From DATFVA01 sp963832715 (GTDB lineage: Bacteria; Bacteroidota; Ignavibacteria; Ignavibacteriales; Ignavibacteriaceae), in NCBI GenBank assembly GCA_963832715.1, contig CAWHVB010000008.1, forward strand, positions 1-64,000: 64,000 nt of DNA, given 5' to 3'. Below, piece by piece: positions 26,116 to 33,589 of the stretch (the stretch's first letter is position 1; the number at the start of each line of letters is the position of its first letter). The notes beneath the pieces were generated by a model. The model did no database searches. It was not told where the DNA came from and saw only the letters and a program-made list of their open reading frames with translations. The position numbers and the translations under genes are program-made.

Positions 26116-26964
26116 GTGAGTATACTTGATGCAATAATTCTCGGTATAATTCAGGGGCTTACAGAATTTCTTCCAATAAGCAGCACGGGACATTTAACAG
26201 TTGCCGGAAAACTGCTCAACCTTATATCCCCTGATAAACCGCAGGAATGGACGGCATTTATAGCCGTAATCCAGCTTGGTACAATGCTCGCTATACTTAT
26301 CTATTTCTGGAATGATCTAATCCAGATACTCATCTCCTTCTGGAAAGAAAATGTAAGCCGGAGGGTTGCATTTTCAGGTCAGTCAATCCAGTCAAGAACA
26401 GGCTGGTTTATCATCGTCGGCACTCTACCTGTTGTCTTTATCGGGCTCTTATTCAAACACGCAATAGAAGGCGCCTTCACGAAGGACCTGTACGTGATTG
26501 CCATAAATCTTATAATCTTTGCAATCCTGCTGGCCATCGCTGAAAAATTCGGTAAACGTGTAAAAACTGAAAAAGATCTTTCACTGTTTGATTCACTTTT
26601 TATCGGTATCGCCCAGGCATTCGCACTGATACCGGGTGCTTCAAGGTCAGGGACAACAATTACCGGCGGATTATTCAGAGGACTGAAGAGAGAAGATGCC
26701 GCACGGTTTTCATTTCTTTTGAGTGTTCCCGCTGTACTGGCGAGCGGACTGCTGGAACTTTACCAATCGCTGGATATACTGAGCGGCGCTATGTGGATAA
26801 ACCTTATTATATCGACTTTAGCAGCTGCAATCAGCGGCTACCTTGCAATCGATTTTTTATTAAAATACCTGAGAAAACACTCGACTTACCTATTTATATA
26901 TTACAGAATAATTGCAGGTATAATTATTCTGATTCTTATTGGATACAATATTATTCAACCTTAG
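26116..26964 (+). CDS. uppP: Undecaprenyl-diphosphatase UppP (BacA)
   Basis: The 282-residue inner-membrane phosphatase recycles undecaprenyl pyrophosphate to the monophosphate carrier needed for peptidoglycan and surface glycans. Both family motifs are present: GIIQGLTEFLPISSTGHL near residues 11-28 (catalytic Glu) and PGASRSGTTITGG near 175-187 (catalytic Arg/Ser). About eight membrane helices. The start is GTG 26116 behind AGGAGC. High activity of this family gives bacitracin tolerance. It sits upstream of a lipoprotein PPIase gene. Confidence 0.95.
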   Translation: MSILDAIILGIIQGLTEFLPISSTGHLTVAGKLLNLISPDKPQEWTAFIAVIQLGTMLAILIYFWNDLIQILISFWKENVSRRVAFSGQSIQSRTGWFIIVGTLPVVFIGLLFKHAIEGAFTKDLYVIAINLIIFAILLAIAEKFGKRVKTEKDLSLFDSLFIGIAQAFALIPGASRSGTTITGGLFRGLKREDAARFSFLLSVPAVLASGLLELYQSLDILSGAMWINLIISTLAAAISGYLAIDFLLKYLRKHSTYLFIYYRIIAGIIILILIGYNIIQP

Positions 26965-26972
26965 GAGATGTT

Positions 26973-27584
26973 ATGAAAAAAATATTAATTTTTGCATTAC
27001 TTGGATTATTTATCGGATGCAATCAAAAAAGTATGAATGAAGAAAATAATCAATCAACAACAAATAATGAGAATCAAAAAGTGGAAACTAAAAATGACAC
27101 TATGACCGTAGCCGTTTTTAATACGAGCATGGGAAAATTTGAAGCCGAGCTCTATCCCGATAAAGCACCTAAGGCAGTTGAGAACTTTACGGGTCTTGCA
27201 GAGAAGGATTATTATAAAGGTGTAATTTTTCACCGTGTTATCCCTAACTTTATGATACAGGGAGGCGACCCTACCGGATCAGGCCGGGGAGGTCAGAGTA
27301 TATGGGGTAAATCATTTGAGGATGAAGTTAATACAGGTCTTGTATTCGATACTCCGGGTATACTCGCAATGGCTAATGCCGGTCCTAATACTAACGGCAG
27401 CCAGTTCTTCATTACGGTAGCGCCTACGCCATGGCTTAATGGTCATCATACGATATTCGGTAAGATCATCAGCGGGATGGATATAGTTAATTCTATCTCA
27501 ACCGTTCAGCGTAATGCCCAGGATAAACCGCTTAAGGATGTTGTAATTCAGGATATCACAATTGAGAAGCGTACTCAGCAATAA
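26973..27584 (+). CDS. Cyclophilin-type peptidyl-prolyl isomerase, lipoprotein
   Basis: The 203-residue product begins with a lipoprotein signal (hydrophobic stretch ending LFIGC), then an Asn/Gln/Glu-rich linker and a cyclophilin domain from about residue 45. Motifs are FHRVIPNFMIQGGDPTGSGRGG, FDTPGILAMANAGPNTNGSQFFIT and LNGHHTIFGKI, which carry the active-site Arg, Phe and His of bacterial PPIases. It should catalyse proline isomerisation in the periplasm while membrane-anchored. ATG 26973 is preceded by AGGAG; a longer frame opening at 26793 runs through uppP and is not the real start. Confidence 0.93.
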   Translation: MKKILIFALLGLFIGCNQKSMNEENNQSTTNNENQKVETKNDTMTVAVFNTSMGKFEAELYPDKAPKAVENFTGLAEKDYYKGVIFHRVIPNFMIQGGDPTGSGRGGQSIWGKSFEDEVNTGLVFDTPGILAMANAGPNTNGSQFFITVAPTPWLNGHHTIFGKIISGMDIVNSISTVQRNAQDKPLKDVVIQDITIEKRTQQ

Positions 27585-27628
27585 ACGTATCAGCAGTTAT
27601 CGGCGATGATAAATTCCATAATATTTTG

Positions 27629-27678
27629 AAAAAGGGATGGTAATTTTCTAAATTCAGATCTGATTATCATCTCTTTTT
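27629..27678. terminator. Hairpin terminator between PPIase and NSS genes
   Basis: A 16-base arm at 27629-27644 pairs with 27663-27678 over its full length, with two G-U wobbles, around an 18-nt loop. The arms start with AAAAAG and end with CTTTTT, so it can serve as a terminator on either strand. Confidence 0.75.
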
Positions 27679-27695
27679 CATTTTAGATACCATTA

Positions 27696-29172
27696 ATGAA
27701 ACAGGAAGAATTTTTTTCCTCCCGCTGGGCTCTTATAATTGCAACTATCGGTATTGCTGTCGGTACAGGCAACATCTGGCGCTTCTCAAGGATCGTGGCT
27801 CAGAACGGCGGCGGTTCATTTCTTATCCCCTGGGCAATATTTCTTCTTATCTGGTCTGTTCCCCTGATAATAGCTGAATTTGCACTCGGTAAATCGGCAA
27901 GATTCGGTCCGATAGGTGCAGTCGCTAAAACCGCCGGAGGTAAAGTTCGGCTGGATGGGTGCCTTTGTAGTATTTGTGTCTACCGCTATAATGTTTTACT
28001 ACTCTGTTGTAACAGGATGGTGTCTGAAATATTTTTTATCTGCCGTATCAGGCAGCCTGTTTGATGCAGCAGATAATCTGAAATACTGGGAGAATTTTTC
28101 ATCCGGGTTCCAGCCTCTGATCTATCATTTCATTTCTATGGCTTTTGTTGCTGTGGTTGTCTACCGGGGAATTACCAAAGGGATAGAAAAAGTTACAAAA
28201 TTTATGGTGCCTGCATTACTCATTATACTGGTGATCCTTTTTGTAAGGGCAGTTACTCTTCCTAACGCTATAGAAGGAATAAAGTATTTCTTCACCCCGA
28301 AACTTGATGTGATACTTGATTACAAGGTCTGGCTGAATGCACTAACCCAGAATGCATGGGATACAGGAGCAGGCTGGGGACTAATTTTAACCTACGCCGT
28401 ATATATGAGAAAGAAAGAGGATATATCTCTGAACGCTGCTTTGATCGGCTTCGGGAATAATTCAGTTTCTTTACTGGCAGGGATTACAATTTTTTCTACA
28501 GTGTTCTCGCTAAGTTCTGTTGATGCAATGACGCAGGTCTCGCAATCCGGTCCTGCAAATACAGGATTAACCTTCATTTTTCTTCCCCTCCTGTTTTCAA
28601 AAATGTCGTCAAGTTATTTTATCAATGTCTTTTTTGCGTCAATATTCTTTATAGCTTTATTCTTTGCTGCAGTGACTTCACTAATATCAATGGTGGAATT
28701 AGCGACGAGAACTTTTATCGATTTTGGTTTCAAAAGGAGAAGGGCAATAATAATAGTTGCGGCTGCGGGTTTCCTGTTCGGCATCCCTTCGGCTCTGAAC
28801 CTTGATTTCTTAACAAACCAGGACTGGGTTTGGGGAGTAGGATTAATCTTAAGCGGCGCCTTTATCTCATTCTCAATTATTAAATACGGTACAGATAAAT
28901 TCAGAACTGAAATTATTAATGGGTACGGGAGTGATGTAAAGATAGGAAAATGGTATAACTTTGTAATAGGAATTTTAATACCGGTTCAGGTAATTGTATT
29001 AATTTTGTGGTGGCTTATTTCTTCGGTTGGCTGGGATCCCGAATGGTGGAATCCGTTTCATATAGAAAATGCAGGAACTGCAATTTTTCAGTGGGTGGTA
29101 ATATTAATCCTTTTTATATCGATTAATAAGCTGATGGTCAGATATACTTTAAATAATAAAAGAGAAGTCTGA
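27696..29172 (+). pseudogene. NSS-family sodium-dependent transporter, frameshifted
   Basis: A neurotransmitter:sodium symporter family protein of about 491 residues, LeuT-like, for amino-acid uptake driven by sodium. The first part (27696 to about 27941) has GTGNIWRFSRIVAQNGGGSF, the unwound helix 1 that binds sodium and substrate. At 27942-27947 the frame changes: the first frame continues into nonsense while the next frame gives KFGWMGAFVVFVSTAIMFYYS and the rest of the transporter. Removing one base restores GGKFGWMG. The remainder is intact, so this is either a sequencing insertion or a recent null mutation. A 40-residue small-subunit gene overlaps its stop. Confidence 0.88.
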
Positions 29173-29294
29173 TGGAAGCTTCAGGTGTTATAACTCTGAT
29201 TATGGTTCTCGGTCTCGTCTGGGGAGGACTTGCATTCTTCCTTTTACGGGCAATGAAATACGAAAAAATCAAAAAGGCAAATGGCGAAAAGTAA
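29172..29294 (+). CDS. Small subunit of NSS transporter (MetS-like)
   Basis: A 40-residue product, MEASGVITLIMVLGLVWGGL followed by a basic tail (RAMKYEKIKKANGEK), with one membrane helix. It starts at an ATG overlapping the TGA of the NSS transporter gene and ends inside the start of holA. Its position and the one-helix-plus-charged-tail design match the small subunits paired with NSS transporters, of which MetS with MetP of Corynebacterium glutamicum (methionine/alanine uptake) is the known case. Family membership is inferred from context and composition; the protein is too short for strong similarity. Confidence 0.75.
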   Translation: MEASGVITLIMVLGLVWGGLAFFLLRAMKYEKIKKANGEK

Positions 29295-30318
29295 AATAAA
29301 AGCTCCTTCCATTCTGAATGTCTCTAAAGATATAAAATCGGGCAGGATACTGCCTGTCTATTATTTATTCGGTGAGGATACCTTCAGCCTGGATAAAACA
29401 ATAAAAGAACTTGAGAAAGCTATAGAACCCTTTTTATCTTCTGATTTCGACAAAGAAGTTATTTACGCGGATGATAAGAATCTTACGGATATTCTGTCTA
29501 TTGCTTCATCATTTCCATTCGGTTCAGAAAAGAAATTCATCCTTGTTAAGGAATTCGAAAAAGTCAGCAATAAGAAAAGCCTTACCGGGTATATAAATTC
29601 ACCGGCTGATTTTACTCACCTGGTGCTGGTTCATAATGGAGCCATAACCGGACTGGCTTCTGAACCTTACAAATCTCTTCTGGCGAATAATTACCTTTAT
29701 GAAGCTGTTGAACTTAAAGGGAATCACCTTGTTGACTGGATAGTTCAGTACAGCCGGGAGAACGGCAAATATATGCCGCAGGAAGTAGCTTCGATATTTG
29801 CTGATATGATCGGTGAAAACAGAAGCCTCATAGAAACCCAGCTTGAAAAAGTATTCATCTTTCTTGGTGATAAACAGGAAATCGATATTGAAAGTATAGA
29901 GGCATTATCGGCTAAATTCAAAGAATACAATATCTTCGACCTGCAGGATGCTCTTGCCGCAAAAAACAGATCGTCATCATTTAAAATTGCATTCAACCTG
30001 CTGGAAAAAGGGGCTGAACCCGTATTTATTATTCATATGCTCACCCGGTTCTTCACCGGTATATTACGGCTCAATGAGCTGAAAACTTCAAATATGCCTG
30101 ATATGCAGGCGGCGAGGATAGTGGGAACTCATCCTTTTTATCTTAAGAAATTCTATGCTGCACGAAATTTATATAGCGATAAGCAGCTTATAAATATCTC
30201 GCGGGCATTGCTTAATGCCGATATCTCGGTGAAAACCACATCAGCGGATAACAGGAATATCATCACCATTCTGCTGACAGAAATTTTAGATTCAGGTAAG
30301 AAGAAAGCTACTGCATAG
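29281..30318 (+). CDS. holA: DNA polymerase III delta subunit
   Basis: The 345-residue clamp-loader subunit opens the beta sliding clamp. The N-terminal domain contains PVYYLFGEDTFSLDKTIKEL and FPFGSEKKFILVKEFEKV, followed by VELKGNHLVDWIVQYSRENGKYMP and a helical C-terminal collar domain (HMLTRFFTGILRLNEL, HPFYLKKFYAARNLY). Sequence and length (about 340) fit HolA. The first 14 bases overlap the small NSS subunit gene. The start is ATG 29281 with no obvious Shine-Dalgarno sequence, consistent with coupled translation. Confidence 0.93.
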   Translation: MAKSKIKAPSILNVSKDIKSGRILPVYYLFGEDTFSLDKTIKELEKAIEPFLSSDFDKEVIYADDKNLTDILSIASSFPFGSEKKFILVKEFEKVSNKKSLTGYINSPADFTHLVLVHNGAITGLASEPYKSLLANNYLYEAVELKGNHLVDWIVQYSRENGKYMPQEVASIFADMIGENRSLIETQLEKVFIFLGDKQEIDIESIEALSAKFKEYNIFDLQDALAAKNRSSSFKIAFNLLEKGAEPVFIIHMLTRFFTGILRLNELKTSNMPDMQAARIVGTHPFYLKKFYAARNLYSDKQLINISRALLNADISVKTTSADNRNIITILLTEILDSGKKKATA

Positions 30319-30441
30319 TATAGTATACATATTTTCAGGGCGGATGTGCAAAATCTCATTAGCTTTCTGTATTTAAAGTTTTTTACTTAATTTATTGTAT
30401 AATTCTGGAAACAATTCAAACCTGGGAAAGTATAAGCGACG

Positions 30442-31032
30442 TTGACGGACAAGAATCTGGACGAACTTACAGATGAAGAATTAATTCTTGAGTTTCAACA
30501 GAATAACACTGTTCGGGCTTATGAAATTCTTGTAGAGAGGTATAAAAATCCTCTTACGAATTATGTGTTCAGGTTCCTGGGTGATTATGAAGCCTGTATG
30601 GACGTTGTACAGGAAGCTTTTATAAAGGTTTACAGGTATAAGGATTCTTACAGCTCTATTGCAAAGTTTTCTACATGGATATATACAATTGCCGGAAACC
30701 TTGCCAGAACCGAGTACCAGAGACGCAGGAGAAGGAAGTTCTTTTCTATAAATGCTTTCGGTGATGAAAAAGATGAAACTTACGATATCCCTGATGAGAG
30801 TTATCGCCCCGATGAGATGACCGACAGCGGGATAAAAGATGAAATTATCCAGAAAGCGATTCAAAAGGTTTCTCCTGCATACAGGGAAATGGTGATATTA
30901 AGAGATATTCAGCAGCTTTCCTATGAAGAAATTGCTGAAATAACAGGGATTACAGTCGGTACCGTAAAATCCCGAATTAACCGGGGAAGATCTCAGCTCC
31001 AGAAATTATTGAAAGATATATATAGAGAGTAA
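30442..31032 (+). CDS. ECF-type RNA polymerase sigma factor
   Basis: The 196-residue sigma-70-family factor has region 2 (ILVERYKNPLTNYVFRFLGD, then DVVQEAFIKVYRY and FSTWIYTIAGNLARTEYQRR) and region 4 (AYREMVILRDIQQLSYEEIA, then GITVGTVKSRINRGRSQL) with no region 3, typical of extracytoplasmic-function factors. The likely start is TTG 30442. It is followed 11 bases later by a one-TM protein that looks like its anti-sigma factor. The target regulon is unknown. It is preceded by a 123-nt A+T-rich gap after holA. Confidence 0.93.
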   Translation: MTDKNLDELTDEELILEFQQNNTVRAYEILVERYKNPLTNYVFRFLGDYEACMDVVQEAFIKVYRYKDSYSSIAKFSTWIYTIAGNLARTEYQRRRRRKFFSINAFGDEKDETYDIPDESYRPDEMTDSGIKDEIIQKAIQKVSPAYREMVILRDIQQLSYEEIAEITGITVGTVKSRINRGRSQLQKLLKDIYRE

Positions 31033-31043
31033 AAGGTGATGCC

Positions 31044-31694
31044 GTGATTCCGAATGATGATATGAAATACCAGGATGTAGTTAATACTCTTAAACAGCTT
31101 CAGCAGGTTAAAGCTCCTCCAGGCTTTGAAGCCGGCTTAATGCGCAGAATTAACTCAGGCAGATTTCCATCGGAAAAAACTTCACGGCAGAAATTATTTC
31201 TCCCTTCCCGCCTTATCCCTTCGGCAGCACTCGCTCTGACTGCAGTTCTCCTGATATTCGTACTGAATAATAATGGAATAACACAGGACAATCCCTTGCT
31301 TCAGGCACCGCGTGAAAGGGATGATGCATCATTGAAAACAAAAACTTCTCTTGTTGCTTCAGAAAAACAATCTGTTTCTAATGATGAGCTTACTGCTTCC
31401 AGGGAGATATCCGGAGGGCAAAAAGACAATGGAAGTCTTAGAGAGGATAAACCTGCTCAGGATCCGTCGCCGAAAAAAGAGAACTTTAGTCCATCTGCAA
31501 AAGGAAATGTTTCATCATCTGATAATGACCGTTTTATTACCGCAAAATTCACATCGAACAGGATAACTGATTACCCCGTCAGCAAAGCCGGACTTAATTT
31601 CAGGCAGGTTAATCTTTCTGCTGAACAGAAAATCCAGCTGAACCATTTAAAAGAACGGCTTGAAATGATGTTCAATGAACACGGGAAACAGTAA
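31044..31694 (+). CDS. Putative anti-sigma factor, single-pass membrane protein
   Basis: The 216-residue product has a short cytoplasmic N-terminal part (VVNTLKQLQQVKAPPGFEAG near residues 11-30, a pattern common at the start of anti-sigma proteins), one membrane helix at about 55-75, and a long Ser/Lys/Asp-rich periplasmic tail ending in a helical segment (LSAEQKIQLNHLKERLEMMF). The GTG start at 31044 follows AAGGTGATG. Its position directly after an ECF sigma gene supports an anti-sigma role. No zinc-binding HxxxCxxC motif is present, so it is not a classical ZAS-type anti-sigma factor. Confidence 0.7.
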   Translation: MIPNDDMKYQDVVNTLKQLQQVKAPPGFEAGLMRRINSGRFPSEKTSRQKLFLPSRLIPSAALALTAVLLIFVLNNNGITQDNPLLQAPRERDDASLKTKTSLVASEKQSVSNDELTASREISGGQKDNGSLREDKPAQDPSPKKENFSPSAKGNVSSSDNDRFITAKFTSNRITDYPVSKAGLNFRQVNLSAEQKIQLNHLKERLEMMFNEHGKQ

Positions 31695-31743
31695 CCGGAC
31701 CCACTAAAATTAGTTCAAATTATGTTTAATTATTCAACAGCTT

Positions 31744-31756
31744 TGACAAAATGTCA
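31744..31756. promoter_or_regulatory. Palindromic site, copy 1
   Basis: TGACAAAATGTCA, an inverted repeat of TGACA around AAA, followed by GT. The same 15 bases recur at 31882. It is probably a protein-binding operator; the regulator is unknown. Confidence 0.45.
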
Positions 31757-31881
31757 GTCGCTGTTGTTAGGCCGGTTTAGAGTCGGGGAAAGGACGGAGA
31801 AGGGACGGAGAAGGACTCAATATGAGACAGTGCAAAAACAGCGAAAAAATGCAGTTTTCGCGTGTTGAAATAAATTACATA

Positions 31882-31894
31882 TGACAAAATGTCA
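31882..31894. promoter_or_regulatory. Palindromic site, copy 2
   Basis: A second exact TGACAAAATGTCA followed by GT, 138 nt after the first copy. A related half (TGTCACAAAATG) lies immediately downstream. Confidence 0.45.
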
Positions 31895-32123
31895 GTGTCA
31901 CAAAATGATATCATACAGACCGTCTTCTCTTCAATTAACTTCTCAAAATTGTTAACCCTGAACTCAAAACAAGAGGTAAGATTTCGAATTTCTGAGCATA
32001 ATTACATATGCCGGACGAAGACAGAAATAGTTTCCTTCACCCCTTTTTGTTTTGAAAATTACCCTATTATTAATTATCTTAACTGTTCAAAATTTTTAGA
32101 AATTAAATATTTAGGATATTGGT

Positions 32124-32378
32124 ATGAAAAAGGGAATTCACCCGGATTATAGACCTGTTGTTTTCCAGGATGCATCGGCAGATTATTCTATTTTAACACG
32201 TTCTACGATCCAGACGAATGAAACGATTACATGGGAAGACGGCAATACATATCCGCTTGTAAAACTTGAAATTTCCAGCGCATCACATCCTTTCTTTACC
32301 GGTAAACAGAAACTTCTGGATACTGCCGGAAGAGTAGAAAAATTCAAGAAAAAATACGCGAAAAAAGAATCAAAGTAA
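32124..32378 (+). CDS. rpmE: 50S ribosomal protein L31 type B
   Basis: The 84-residue protein begins MKKGIHPDYRPVVFQDASA and continues with SHPFFTGKQKLLDTAGRVEKF, the L31 signature. It lacks all cysteines, so it is the zinc-free type B form that in many bacteria replaces zinc-binding L31 when zinc is scarce; in Bacteroidetes it is often the only L31. It stands alone, with a long regulatory-looking upstream region and its own terminator downstream, so it is probably a monocistronic unit. Confidence 0.94.
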   Translation: MKKGIHPDYRPVVFQDASADYSILTRSTIQTNETITWEDGNTYPLVKLEISSASHPFFTGKQKLLDTAGRVEKFKKKYAKKESK

Positions 32379-32404
32379 GGATCTTTCAGATATCAATTTT
32401 TGTT

Positions 32405-32432
32405 AAAGGCCAGTTTATAGCTGGCTTTTTTT
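32405..32432 (+). terminator. Intrinsic terminator after L31 gene
   Basis: AAAGGCCAG (32405-32413) pairs with CTGGCTTTT (32421-32429), with one G-U pair, across the loop TTTATAG, inside a T-rich run. Confidence 0.85.
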
Positions 32433-32524
32433 ATTTCGGATGGTCTGCGGCATTAGTCAATTTTTTTGCGTTGTTTGAAGAAGCCTGTTTTATTTAAGTT
32501 GCACAAGTTTAAAGAAGTTATTAA

Positions 32525-33589
32525 ATGAAAAAGAACATAAAAACCATCAGCATTACGGGAATCGTTTTAGTTGTCCTGGTCCTTCTCGCTATCCCTAAAT
32601 TAAAATCTTCAGAAATCAAACCTGGCAAACAGGGACCAGGTGCTGCGGGTCCTCTTCCGGTAAAAGCTCACATAACAAAATTTGAAGCGCTGGATAATAA
32701 AGTACTCACGACCGGAACAGTACTGGCTAATGAATCTGTTGATCTCAAGAGTGAAGTGCCGGGAAAGATCACAAAAATACTATTTAAAAAAGGCAGCTTT
32801 GTAAAAGCGGGAGATCTTCTTGTAAAAATAAACGATGCTGATCTGCAGGCTCAGCTGCAGAGTGCAAAATCGCGGCTCGAACTTCAGAAGGATACTGAAT
32901 TCAGGCAGAAGCAGCTCCTTGAAAAGGAGGCTATAAGCCAGGAAGATTATGATATGACAGCCAACCAGCTGCAGGTTAACCAGGCAGAGGTTGAACTGAT
33001 TAAAGCACAGATCGCTAAAACTGAAATCCACGCTCCATTTTCCGGTATCGTAGGATTGAAGAGTGTGAGCGAAGGAAGTTTTGTTACTAACTCAATGATC
33101 ATTGCAAGTCTTCAGAATATCAACCCGATAAAGATCGACTTTTCTATTCCGGAACGTTATTCTGCCATGGTTAATGTCGGTGATGAAATAAATTTTACAA
33201 TTACAGGAAGCACCAAACAGTACGTTGGAAAAGTTTATGCAATCGAACCTAAAATTGATCCGGTTACAAGGACGTTAAATCTGCGCGCACTTTGCGCAAA
33301 TACCGGAAGGGAAATTCTTCCCGGATCATTCGCAAATATAGAGCTGGTGCTGAAGAAAATCGAAAATGCTATTCTTATTCCATCGGAGGCGCTTATACCG
33401 GATATTAAAGGACAGAAGGTTTTTGTAGACAGGAACGGCAAAGCTGTCCCTGTTGAGGTGGGAACAGGAATCAGAACCGATATAAATGTTCAGCTGACCT
33501 CGGGTGTCAGCGAAGGAGATACGATAATTACTTCCGGCATGCTGCAGCTGCGGCCGGGCGCACCTGTCACTATATCAGAGTTTGAATAA
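32525..33589 (+). CDS. RND efflux periplasmic adaptor subunit (AcrA-like)
   Basis: The 354-residue membrane-fusion protein has an N-terminal signal/anchor helix (about 7-25), lipoyl halves (SVDLKSEVPGKITKILFKKGSFVKAGDLL and AKTEIHAPFSGIVGLKSVSEGSF), an alpha-hairpin coiled coil at about 110-170 (short version), then beta-barrel and membrane-proximal domains. It links the inner-membrane pump to the outer-membrane channel. It is the first gene of a three-gene operon; its stop abuts the ATG of the pump gene. A 92-nt gap follows the L31 terminator, with no clear -7 promoter element. Confidence 0.94.
   Translation: MKKNIKTISITGIVLVVLVLLAIPKLKSSEIKPGKQGPGAAGPLPVKAHITKFEALDNKVLTTGTVLANESVDLKSEVPGKITKILFKKGSFVKAGDLLVKINDADLQAQLQSAKSRLELQKDTEFRQKQLLEKEAISQEDYDMTANQLQVNQAEVELIKAQIAKTEIHAPFSGIVGLKSVSEGSFVTNSMIIASLQNINPIKIDFSIPERYSAMVNVGDEINFTITGSTKQYVGKVYAIEPKIDPVTRTLNLRALCANTGREILPGSFANIELVLKKIENAILIPSEALIPDIKGQKVFVDRNGKAVPVEVGTGIRTDINVQLTSGVSEGDTIITSGMLQLRPGAPVTISEFE

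Larger units (their letters stand above)
31695..32123. other. 429-nt gene-free region with repeated palindromes
   Basis: No convincing gene lies here. The stretch contains two identical palindromic 13-mers, a tandem GGACGGAGAAGG repeat at 31792-31814, a hairpin (GCGAAAA 31841-31847 with TTTTCGC 31855-31861) and a TGATATCA palindrome, and ends in the A+T-rich leader of the L31 gene (AGGA about nine bases before its ATG). Confidence 0.6.

Noticed and set aside
31889..32152. 87-codon + frame upstream of and overlapping the L31 gene
   Set aside because: It has no ribosome site, no recognisable domain and an unusual composition for the genome, and it overlaps the start of L31 in another frame.
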